DNA of 9,499 bases from Schlesneria sp043746775 (GTDB lineage Bacteria; Planctomycetota; Planctomycetia; Planctomycetales; Planctomycetaceae), in NCBI GenBank assembly GCA_043746775.1, contig JAYTQJ010000347.1, positions 1-9,499 on the forward strand, written 5' to 3'. Shown piece by piece: positions 1 to 6,400 of the stretch. Below the pieces are notes generated by a model, which was given only the letters and a program-made list of their open reading frames with translations, was not told the origin of the DNA and searched no databases. How positions within the stretch are numbered: the first letter of the stretch is position 1; every line of letters starts with the position of its first letter. Position numbers and translations under genes: made by a program.

Positions 1-96
1 GTGGCCGTGCAGTGTGGAAACCGCCATGACTTCGAGCACGGCCACGTCGAAGCTCCGTGACCGTGGCACCCCAGATTGAAAATGGCGAATGCCCGC
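1..96. other. Left-edge stretch without a complete gene; small hairpins
   Basis: No complete gene is visible. A 10-bp perfect inverted repeat pairs GTGGCCGTGC (1-10) with GCACGGCCAC (36-45). A competing 6-bp pair, CTTCGA (30-35) and TCGAAG (47-52), encloses the second arm. Frame 1 stays open from the first base to a TGA at 58-60, so the last 19 codons of an upstream gene could lie here, but this is too short to judge. The hairpin could be the end of an upstream terminator or a truncated repeat; no T-run follows it. Confidence 0.3.
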
Positions 97-140
97 GTCT
101 ACTGGTTTACCAGTTTACATCTACGGCTTATCCAGTAGAC
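97..140. promoter_or_regulatory. Probable BlaI-type operator/promoter array
   Basis: Three GTYTAC units start at 97, 105 and 113, exactly 8 bp apart. They overlap a 14-bp palindrome with 6-bp arms, ACTGGT-TT-ACCAGT (101-114). A larger perfect 9-bp inverted repeat, GTCTACTGG (97-105) and CCAGTAGAC (132-140), encloses the region. The CCAGT at 110-114 recurs 22 bp later at 132-136, about two helical turns. BlaI/MecI repressors bind dyads as dimers and usually control their own gene, so the array 44 bp upstream of the repressor gene is a strong operator candidate. TTGAAA at 76-81 is a possible -35 box whose -10 would fall inside the array, but the -10 match is poor. Exact operator half-sites are inference. 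Confidence 0.6.
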
Positions 141-170
141 TGCCTCGCGACCCGACCGTATTGGATCGGG

Positions 171-180
171 AAGGAGGTGA
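171..180 (+). promoter_or_regulatory. Ribosome binding site of the blaI-type gene
   Basis: AAGGAGGTGA is a full-length complement of the 16S rRNA anti-Shine-Dalgarno end. The GGAGG core ends 6 bases before the ATG at 184, which fixes that start. Confidence 0.85.
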
Positions 181-183
181 AGC

Positions 184-567
184 ATGGCTCGACCGAAGCA
201 GCCGCATCCGACGCCAGGTGAACTGGAAATCCTGCGGATCCTGTGGGAGCGCGGTCCCTCGACAGTGAGGGAAGTTCTGGAATTAGTTCCGCAGGAGCGG
301 GCATATACGTCCGTGATGAGCCTGCTGAATGTGATGACCGAGAAGAAGCTGGTCACTCGCAAAGCCGAGGGCCGCGCGTTTCGTTACACCGCGAAACTGA
401 AGCCCGATCAGACCGAAGGGAAGATCATCGGGCATCTGTTGGACCGAGTCTTCTCCGGTTCGACCACGGCACTCGTCGCGCGGCTGCTCGAACAGTCGCA
501 GCCCTCGCCGGATGAACTCGCAGAGATTCGGAAGCTGATTGACGAGTTCAAGCAAAAGGGCGGATGA
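184..567 (+). CDS. blaI: BlaI/MecI/CopY-family transcriptional repressor
   Basis: This is a 127-residue cytoplasmic winged-helix repressor of the penicillinase-repressor family, the usual length. Residues about 8-75 form the winged helix: the opening TPGELEILRILWERGPSTVREV is characteristic, followed by a recognition helix around YTSVMSLLNVMTEKKLV and the wing (VTRKAEGRAFRYTA). Residues about 80-125 are the helical dimerisation region. In BlaI/MecI systems the dimer blocks its own promoter until the partner M56 protease BlaR1/MecR1 is activated and repressor is cleaved. Here an M56 gene lies downstream on the same strand, separated by a 314-bp gap filled with repeat DNA, whereas such pairs are commonly adjacent or overlapping. 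The start is fixed by a perfect Shine-Dalgarno. The symbol is a family-level assignment; the regulated genes and the signal are unknown, and resistance to beta-lactams should not be assumed. Confidence 0.93.
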   Translation: MARPKQPHPTPGELEILRILWERGPSTVREVLELVPQERAYTSVMSLLNVMTEKKLVTRKAEGRAFRYTAKLKPDQTEGKIIGHLLDRVFSGSTTALVARLLEQSQPSPDELAEIRKLIDEFKQKGG

Positions 568-591
568 GGTGCGGCTTTTCCAGTTGCGCTG

Positions 592-824
592 TTTGGGATT
601 TCCGCCCCAACGGGGCAGCATTAAGTCAGCCCAGGGCAAGCGACCAACGGGAGCGCCGCCCTGGGTTCCGAGCGTCACAGAATTCAAAGCCCTGAAGGGG
701 CGGACCTACGTTGCTCACAAGAATAGTGTCGCCCCTTCAGGGCTTGAACATCTTGGTTAACCGCCAACCCAGGGCGTTGCCCTGGGCTGGCATAACGTCG
801 CCCCGTTGGGGCTGAAAACCCAAA
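592..824. repeat. Nested three-level palindromic REP-like element
   Basis: This fills most of the 568-881 gap. Three inverted repeat pairs are nested around one centre. Outer: GCCCCAACGGGGC (604-616) with GCCCCGTTGGGGC (800-812), flanked by imperfect TTTGGGATTT / AAAACCCAAA. Middle: CAGCCCAGGGCAA (627-639) with TTGCCCTGGGCTG (777-789), plus CGCCCTGGGTT (657-667) with AACCCAGGGCG (766-776). Inner: AAGCCCTGAAGGGGCG (687-702) with its perfect 16-bp complement at 730-745. Several arms are themselves near-palindromes. This layout matches REP/BIME-type interspersed elements. No gene is supported inside it; the rest of the gap holds only the next ribosome binding site. Confidence 0.8.
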
Positions 825-869
825 GTCGCAAACTTAAATCGTGCGGCCGCGATCATTCAAATCAACGAC

Positions 870-877
870 GGAGGGAG
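870..877 (+). promoter_or_regulatory. Ribosome binding site of the M56 gene
   Basis: GGAGGGAG lies just upstream of the ATG at 882. The GGAGG core ends 7 bases before the start, which supports this start codon. It lies downstream of the repeat element, so translation initiation is separate from that of the repressor gene. Confidence 0.75.
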
Positions 878-881
878 CTTC

Positions 882-3800
882 ATGTACGCTCTTCACGGTT
901 TGCCGGAACAGGTGACTCAGCGGTTGGCTTGGGTGTTGGTTCACTTCGTCTGGCAGGGAGCCGCCGTCGCGGGGCTGCTGGCTCTGACGTTGTGGCTCGG
1001 GCGTGTGAAGCGTCCGTCGGTGCGATACGCCTTGAGACTGGTGGCTCTCGCGGTGATGGTCGCTTGCCCGGTCATCACGTTTGTTGTGTTTCAGCCCGTA
1101 CCCGAGGCTGAGAATGTGAAGCCCTTGTATCAGCCCAAAGTAGCCACCATCGCTCCGCGTGATGAGCCTTTCGCAAGTGGACGTTCGATCACAGAAGGCT
1201 CATCACGCGGAGCGATGATGGCTACTTTGAAAGGCACTCCATCACAAGACTCGCTGGAGTTTGAGGCTGAGTTCGGGACAGAGATTCTCGAAACTCAGTC
1301 GCGTCCAGCCCATCCGACGGACTTCGCAGTTCAGCAGACTGATGCCTCCGTCGAACTGTTCACCCCCGAGGCGACTCGCGCGCGATCGAACTGGTCGCGA
1401 GTTCAGCCTTGGATCGTGAGCGGCTGGTTGTTCGGAGTCGCCTTGTTCAGCCTCCGTCTGCTGCTGGGCTGGCTCGGCGTGTGGCGACTGCGGCGGCGCG
1501 TCGAACCGGTTCCCGAGTGGCTGACCGCGCGAGTTCACTCGCTCTCACAAGCGATGCGTGTGACGAGGCCGCTCATTCATCTGAGCCAGCGCGTGACCGA
1601 GGCGGTCGCGGTCGGATTCCTCAAGCCGATGATCCTGCTCCCCGTCGCGTGGGTCACGGAACTGCAACCCGACATGATCGAAGCGGTCCTCGCTCACGAA
1701 CTGGCTCACATCCGTCGCGGCGACCTGTGGGTGAACCTGATCCAACGACTGGTCGAGACGCTCCTCTTCTATCACCCGGCCGTCTGGTGGTTGTCGCGCG
1801 AACTGCGGATCGACCGAGAACTCTGCTGCGACGAACTCGTCGTCCGCACGCTGCACAACCCGCTGCGCTACGCCGAGACGCTGGAACACATCGGCCGCCT
1901 CAGCCTCGCCAACACACGAGGCCACGCACGCTCATCGCTGCCCTCTCGCAGCAACCTCACCGTCTCCATCGGCAGCCCCCGCCCCATCCTCTTGGCCCGC
2001 ATCCGCGCGATCCTCGCACCACCACCACCACCACCACAAGCTCGCGACACATCCGCGTGGCTCGCCGGTCTCATCCCACTCGTAGTCGCGTGCCTCATCG
2101 GTTGCTCGCTCATCAGTCGCAGCACCGCTCCGGCCAATGAGGAGTCTCAGCCAAACAAAACTCCTGATGCGACCTCAATCGTGCGCGTGACTTCCGATGA
2201 TGAGCCGCCGACAACCGAGGCACTTCCAGACTCGAAGGCTCCTGCAAGCGCTGAGCAGGTTGGTGGGGAAGCTGTGAAGGCAGAGCTTCGGCAAGATCAG
2301 GAAACCAGCGTCCGGCAGGCACAGTCCCTTCCAGACCTCACCCACCGCGAACTCGATCAGAAGGTGGATGAGGCGCTGATGTTGTCGATGCAGCGGCGGA
2401 TGTGGGCGGACAGGCACAGTCCGTGGCAGATCGGTTGTTGGGCGATGGCGTTTGGGCGCGAGGGGGAGTTGCGGTGGCAGGATGCGTCGCGGGAACGTGT
2501 GAGCGTGGTCGATTGGTTTGCCAGTGGGCCGAAGTTTGATGGCGAGCCGGTGTGGCTCAAAACGGAATGGGGCGGGAGGGCGCATCCGTATACGCGGATG
2601 TTCACTTTTGAAGGACACCCGGATCAGTTTCTGGCGTGGCTCACGTCAGCGGACTTGCCGAAGGAGTTCGCGTTCAAACTAGAGTCGGGGACGGATCAGA
2701 AGATCACTGTCCAAGATGTCTTGAATGACGCGAAGCAGCGCGTGAATGACAACGAATCAATCACGTGGACGCTCTGGGCGATGTCGCACTACGAAGCGTT
2801 TGACTCGGAGTGGAAGAACGCGGCAGGCAGCGAGTGGAGCATCTCGCGAATGGTCGAGATGCAAGTGAAGGAGCCGGTTGTTGGCGGTCCTGACGGCGGA
2901 ACGCCCGGTCTGTTTGTGCTCGCCAAGGCGCGGCGTCGATACACGGAGCAGGCTCTTCAGGCGAACAAACCGTTGCCAGCCATCTGGGGCCAGGTGAACG
3001 AGAAGCTGGATCGCTACATCGCGGTCACGAAGCAACTGCAAAATCCCGACGGCTCGCTGTCCGCGAAATATCTGCAAGAGTCACGTTTCGCCCGCGATCT
3101 CAATCAGCATTTGAACACAACGGGGAGCGGGTTGAGCTGGGTGATTGCCGCTCTGCCTGACGAACGACTGCGTGACACATGGCTCACCCGTGCGATTGAA
3201 GATTTGTGTGAAGGCCTCATCAGTGCGAAGGCCGTCTCACTCGATACCGCGCCTCTTGCCAAAGCGGTTCACGCACTCCGGCTCTACCGAGAACGAACGC
3301 GCGGGTTGGACCTCAAGGACTTGAAGGTCGCAGTGCAGTCGTCGCGAGATGCCACTGCGGCGGAACCCGCAACTCCCGACATCAAGCTGCCACCGGTTGC
3401 CGGTCGCCCCGCGCCCACAGAGCCGCTCGGTCCCGATCAGCGCGAGATGCGGATCAAGCCGCGCGGTGGGAAGGACGCGACGTTTACCGTCTCGAACTGG
3501 ACGGACAACAGTGTCGTTCCACCGCTCAGCGTGACTGTCATGGACGGTGGTATTGAGATTGAGATCGACGAGGGGAACGGGTTGCAACTTCGTCTTCAAG
3601 CGGACAAGGTCACGATGACGAAGGAAGTGGATCGTGAGGTGATTGGCGTCACCGGAACCGCTCGGTCACTCGTTTCGACTCCGATGAAGGTCGAACTCAA
3701 AGGCAAGGTGCTGCTTGAACACTCTCGTCGGCCCGATGCGACGCCCGTCGCGATGACTGCGGAACGGATGGAAATCGATCTCGTTGCACATACGGTCACA

Positions 3801-6038
3801 GCGGAAGGATCGGTAACGATTGTTCGCGAAGAAGGCTCGCTCAAGGCGGATCGTGTGAGGTTGGACTTTGGCAAAGGCACCGTTCGATTGGACGGTGCGA
3901 ATGCCCAGAAAGCCCCCCTCGCCCTAGACCTCTCTCGCGAAGACGGTGGGAGAGGGGACAAGACTGATTCAGCGAAGGCTGCTGATCGCGCGGCTGAGAA
4001 AGCTCTCCATCTGATCAAGTTGCGACAGGATCGGATCGCCGCGCATGACAAGGCTGCGGCGGCAAAGCTGGTCGGCGAATGGAAGGTCACCATGCCGAAG
4101 GGTTTTGTCTTTCAGGGCCAGCTCGAACAACAGCCCGATGGCCTGCTGAAGCTGAGCAACGCACGGGCGTTCAACGGGGCATACGCGATCAAAGGCAACC
4201 GGCTCGAACTCGTGGATGCTCCGTACACCAAGGCCCGCGATTTCGTCTGGCTCCTTCAACCAGATGGCCGCTTCAAGCTGATCGAAGAAGACCACGGTTC
4301 GGGAGCCGATTACGTCGGGGCGGTCTTGGAACGAGTCGCCGTCAACGAACCTGCAAACGTCACGACCAACGACAGTCCGAAGACATCGGACTCACCACCC
4401 AAGCCTGCCGAGGCCGTCCGAGCCAACCCGTTCGTTGGCAGTATCATCGAAGTCGATCGCGCGAAGGGAACGCTCGTCATCGACCGGGGCGAGCGGGATG
4501 GGTTGCCGGTGCTGATGAAGTTTGATGTCTATCCGAAGGGGACCAAGCAGGAAGGTTTTCGTCCGACTGGCGGCATCGCCGAGATTCAGGTCACGCGCAT
4601 TCTCGATGCCGGGCGGGCGGAAGCCAGGATTACGATGAACAACGAAATGCCGGGCGTGGGGGACTTGCTCTGGAAGCCGCGTCTCGAACCGAAGCCCGGT
4701 CAGACCGGCCACGGCGTGGTGCTGTCCGTCCGAGGCCGCGTGATGATCGACGGGCCGATCCCGGAGGTGCCGCCGCTGAAGATCAAGCCGTCGTTTCGCG
4801 CGATCATTCCTCGTAACCCTGAAGAGTCGTTGAAGAACGCCGAGCGCGAGCAGGCGGCTCCGGTCGTGGAGATTCCCGACGACTCGCTCGTCATCAGCAA
4901 AGAGGGTGGCGTCGCTTACGTGGCCGTCTATTTGAAGAAGGCTCCGAAGGACTGGAAGCCCACTCCGCCGCCGGGCGAACCGGTTGTGATCGAGGCGGTC
5001 AAACATCGCTTCACGCCACACTTCAGTTTCATCCGCGCGGGTCAACCGTTGACGTTGGTGAACTCGATGAACGAGGCCGTCAACTTTCACAGCCAACCAT
5101 TGCGCGAGACTCCTCAAAACCAACTGGCGAATTCCCGAGGCGAGCTGCTGATCAAATCGCCCTACACTCAATCGGAGTCGCTCCCCCATCAATTCGTCTC
5201 TGACATTCAACACTGGATGAAGGGCTATCTGCTCGCGCTCGATCATCCCTTCGCGGCGATCACCGATGCCGACGGGCGGTTTGAGATTCGCGACCTCCCG
5301 CCGGGCTTGCATCACTTCATCGTCTGGCACGAGCGGCGCGGATATCTCAACAAGGACTTGGTCGTTCGAGTGGAAGGCGACAAGGTGAGCGAGGTCGATC
5401 TGAAATACACAGCCGGTGATTTGGAACGGCGGGACGCGGTGAACACGTCCTCGATCCCAAACGCATCGCAACCCGGCGCTGGTCCAGCGGAGGCGAAGCC
5501 GAGCTACCTCAAGGAGTACTCGCGGCTCTTCCAGGAGCAGAAGTTTGCGGAAGCGGCACTCGTGGCGAAGCGGGCCAAGGAGAGTGAGCCGGATTCACCG
5601 GTCGTCCCGGTGTTGCTGAAGAAGGCGATCGCGGCCAAGCGGCTTGCCGAGAGTGACGAGCGAAAGCAGGATCGGTCTCCCATCACGGAGCGCGAAGTCG
5701 AGTTGCTCATGCTGCGCGAAGCGCGGCAGGAGGCCCATGAGCGCGAGGCGGCGGCGAAGCTGGTTGGACGCTGGAAGCTCACACTGCCGGCGGGCTTCGT
5801 GCATGAGGTCGAACTGAAGCAGAACGACGACGGGCTGCTGAACCTGACGAGCGAGAAGAACCTCACGCTCCAAGGCCGCTTCGCCGTACACGGGCCGCTG
5901 ATGGAACTCGTCCAGCCGAACGACAAGGCGATTCAGGACTTCGTCTGGCAAATCAGAGCCGCCGACCAACTGATCCTGACCACCGATGAGAACCAAGTCG
6001 GCGCGAAGTACCTCGGTGCGAAGTTGGAACGGATGTGA
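882..6038 (+). CDS. Giant M56 (BlaR1-type) metallopeptidase fused to a multidomain sensor-like region
   Basis: This 1718-residue membrane protein is far longer than BlaR1/MecR1 (about 600). Predicted membrane segments lie at about 13-37, 47-70, 177-200 and 390-412. The M56 protease lies between the last two: zinc-binding HELAH at 272-276, with E313 in RELCCDEL the likely third ligand. Six prolines (380-385) precede segment 4. By BlaR1 topology the rest is extracytoplasmic: an alpha-helical region with GHPDQFLA and LQNPDGS motifs (about 486-808); an LptA/OstA-like beta domain (about 890-1008); LVGxWK module 1 (about 1040-1155); a small beta domain (VGSIIEVDRAKGTLVIDRG onward, 1184-1267); a cupredoxin-like/regulatory-like module (about 1280-1510); a TPR-like stretch (about 1540-1590); and LVGxWK module 2 (about 1604-1718). 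It likely cleaves or signals to the upstream BlaI-type repressor; its signal is unknown. Residues 86-116 and about 1010-1027 are repeat-derived insertions. M56 identity is strong; the other domains are recognised by eye with moderate certainty. Confidence 0.9.
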   Translation: MYALHGLPEQVTQRLAWVLVHFVWQGAAVAGLLALTLWLGRVKRPSVRYALRLVALAVMVACPVITFVVFQPVPEAENVKPLYQPKVATIAPRDEPFASGRSITEGSSRGAMMATLKGTPSQDSLEFEAEFGTEILETQSRPAHPTDFAVQQTDASVELFTPEATRARSNWSRVQPWIVSGWLFGVALFSLRLLLGWLGVWRLRRRVEPVPEWLTARVHSLSQAMRVTRPLIHLSQRVTEAVAVGFLKPMILLPVAWVTELQPDMIEAVLAHELAHIRRGDLWVNLIQRLVETLLFYHPAVWWLSRELRIDRELCCDELVVRTLHNPLRYAETLEHIGRLSLANTRGHARSSLPSRSNLTVSIGSPRPILLARIRAILAPPPPPPQARDTSAWLAGLIPLVVACLIGCSLISRSTAPANEESQPNKTPDATSIVRVTSDDEPPTTEALPDSKAPASAEQVGGEAVKAELRQDQETSVRQAQSLPDLTHRELDQKVDEALMLSMQRRMWADRHSPWQIGCWAMAFGREGELRWQDASRERVSVVDWFASGPKFDGEPVWLKTEWGGRAHPYTRMFTFEGHPDQFLAWLTSADLPKEFAFKLESGTDQKITVQDVLNDAKQRVNDNESITWTLWAMSHYEAFDSEWKNAAGSEWSISRMVEMQVKEPVVGGPDGGTPGLFVLAKARRRYTEQALQANKPLPAIWGQVNEKLDRYIAVTKQLQNPDGSLSAKYLQESRFARDLNQHLNTTGSGLSWVIAALPDERLRDTWLTRAIEDLCEGLISAKAVSLDTAPLAKAVHALRLYRERTRGLDLKDLKVAVQSSRDATAAEPATPDIKLPPVAGRPAPTEPLGPDQREMRIKPRGGKDATFTVSNWTDNSVVPPLSVTVMDGGIEIEIDEGNGLQLRLQADKVTMTKEVDREVIGVTGTARSLVSTPMKVELKGKVLLEHSRRPDATPVAMTAERMEIDLVAHTVTAEGSVTIVREEGSLKADRVRLDFGKGTVRLDGANAQKAPLALDLSREDGGRGDKTDSAKAADRAAEKALHLIKLRQDRIAAHDKAAAAKLVGEWKVTMPKGFVFQGQLEQQPDGLLKLSNARAFNGAYAIKGNRLELVDAPYTKARDFVWLLQPDGRFKLIEEDHGSGADYVGAVLERVAVNEPANVTTNDSPKTSDSPPKPAEAVRANPFVGSIIEVDRAKGTLVIDRGERDGLPVLMKFDVYPKGTKQEGFRPTGGIAEIQVTRILDAGRAEARITMNNEMPGVGDLLWKPRLEPKPGQTGHGVVLSVRGRVMIDGPIPEVPPLKIKPSFRAIIPRNPEESLKNAEREQAAPVVEIPDDSLVISKEGGVAYVAVYLKKAPKDWKPTPPPGEPVVIEAVKHRFTPHFSFIRAGQPLTLVNSMNEAVNFHSQPLRETPQNQLANSRGELLIKSPYTQSESLPHQFVSDIQHWMKGYLLALDHPFAAITDADGRFEIRDLPPGLHHFIVWHERRGYLNKDLVVRVEGDKVSEVDLKYTAGDLERRDAVNTSSIPNASQPGAGPAEAKPSYLKEYSRLFQEQKFAEAALVAKRAKESEPDSPVVPVLLKKAIAAKRLAESDERKQDRSPITEREVELLMLREARQEAHEREAAAKLVGRWKLTLPAGFVHEVELKQNDDGLLNLTSEKNLTLQGRFAVHGPLMELVQPNDKAIQDFVWQIRAADQLILTTDENQVGAKYLGAKLERM
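1137..1228. repeat. Palindromic interspersed repeat, copy A, inside the M56 coding region
   Basis: The 34-bp arms (1137-1170 and 1195-1228) match at 33 of 34 positions around a 24-bp loop. The ends read AAAGTAGCC and GGCTACTTT, the same termini as the copies at 6132-6247 and 9397 onward. The element starts exactly on a codon boundary (AAA, residue 86) and is read without a stop, giving KVATIAPRDEP at one end and SSRGAMMAT at the other. It lies in the loop between predicted membrane segments 2 and 3. Confidence 0.93.
2019..2036 (+). repeat. CCA trinucleotide repeat (six units) coding for proline
   Basis: Six CCA codons in a row encode P380-P385 of the M56 protein, just before membrane segment 4 and after the protease domain. 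Such a tract could vary in unit number by slippage and would shift only linker length, not frame. Confidence 0.8.
3912..3963. repeat. Probable second repeat-derived hairpin inside the M56 coding region
   Basis: CCTCTCTC (3929-3936) pairs with GGGAGAGG (3948-3955) with one mismatch around a short GCGAAGACGGT loop, flanked by CCCCCTCGCCC on the left and GGGGAC on the right. This resembles the CCCTCTCCC...GGGAGAGGG repeats common between genes in many bacteria. It is read as APLALDLSREDGGRGDK, a low-complexity peptide just after the LptA-like domain. Identification rests on likeness to remembered intergenic repeats, so it is less certain than copy A. Confidence 0.5.
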
Positions 6039-6087
6039 CTTGCTGTGCGAGGCTGCTATGACTCCCGTTGCCAAGTGTGAGGCCATT

Positions 6088-6116
6088 GCGTCGTTTCACC
6101 GCGTGGGCAACGACGC
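6088..6116. repeat. Small hairpin downstream of the M56 gene
   Basis: GCGTCGTT (6088-6095) and AACGACGC (6109-6116) form a perfect 8-bp stem with a 13-base loop, 50 bases after the M56 stop. No T-run follows, so it is at best a weak terminator candidate. Confidence 0.35.
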
Positions 6117-6131
6117 GGCGTAGCCGCAGCC

Positions 6132-6247
6132 AAAGTAGCCTTCATCGCTCCGCGTGAAGGAAGCCGATGGGGAGTCGATGCTCCTGCTGCCAGTCGATGC
6201 TGGAATCGTATTCGGCTTCCTTCACGCGGAGCGATGAAGGCTACTTT
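6132..6247. repeat. Palindromic interspersed repeat, copy B
   Basis: The 36-bp arms (6132-6167 and 6212-6247) are perfect inverted repeats around a 44-bp loop, with AAAGTAGCC / GGCTACTTT termini. The outer arms match copy A at most positions, while the loop differs. It lies about 90 bp after the M56 stop codon. It encodes nothing recognisable; a long open frame on the opposite strand running over this DNA is a shadow. Confidence 0.93.
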
Positions 6248-6288
6248 TAGAACACGGAAATGCGCGCCCTACAACAGGATTTTGAAAC

Positions 6289-6400
6289 CTAGTGCCCCGT
6301 CCGTTCTTAATTTTGGGGTAGCCGAACTCGTAAGAGTTCTGCGTTTTCTGAAGTCTCACGACTTCAGCTACCCCCCAATTAAGAACGGACAGGGCACTAG
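6289..6400. repeat. MITE-like inverted repeat element with two internal hairpins, bounded by CTAG
   Basis: The 41-bp arms (6289-6329 and 6360-6400) match at 36 positions and begin CTAGTGCCC / end GGGCACTAG. The inner ends of the arms can instead fold into two perfect hairpins: GAACTC-GTAA-GAGTTC (6324-6339) and CTGAAGTC-TCAC-GACTTCAG (6348-6367), giving a cloverleaf-like fold. A TA at each end would suit a TA-targeting (IS630/Tc1-mariner-like) non-autonomous element, but this is inference. With copy B it occupies most of the 6039-6442 gap; the rest of that gap shows only the small hairpin at 6088-6116 and no gene. Confidence 0.85.

Noticed and set aside
539..760. 73-residue open frame on the + strand after the repressor gene
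   Set aside because: It overlaps the repressor end and runs through the nested REP-like palindrome, with no recognisable protein pattern.
1409..2140. 243-residue open frame on the + strand in another frame
   Set aside because: It overlaps the HELAH protease region of the M56 gene, and its translation is an Arg/Pro/His-rich low-complexity shadow.
4392..5471. 359-residue open frame on the - strand
   Set aside because: It lies wholly opposite the M56 gene, in a GC-rich stretch where antisense frames stay open by chance. The + strand translation there shows clear domain motifs, the - strand one does not.
6132..6247. Rho-independent terminator of the M56 gene
   Set aside because: The stem is far longer than a terminator hairpin, it is shared with copies inside genes and upstream of genes, and only a TTTT follows the arm.
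6289..6400. tRNA-like cloverleaf
   Set aside because: The fold has stems, but it lacks tRNA T-loop (GTTCRANYC) and D-loop signatures and a proper acceptor/anticodon layout; it fits a MITE-like element better.
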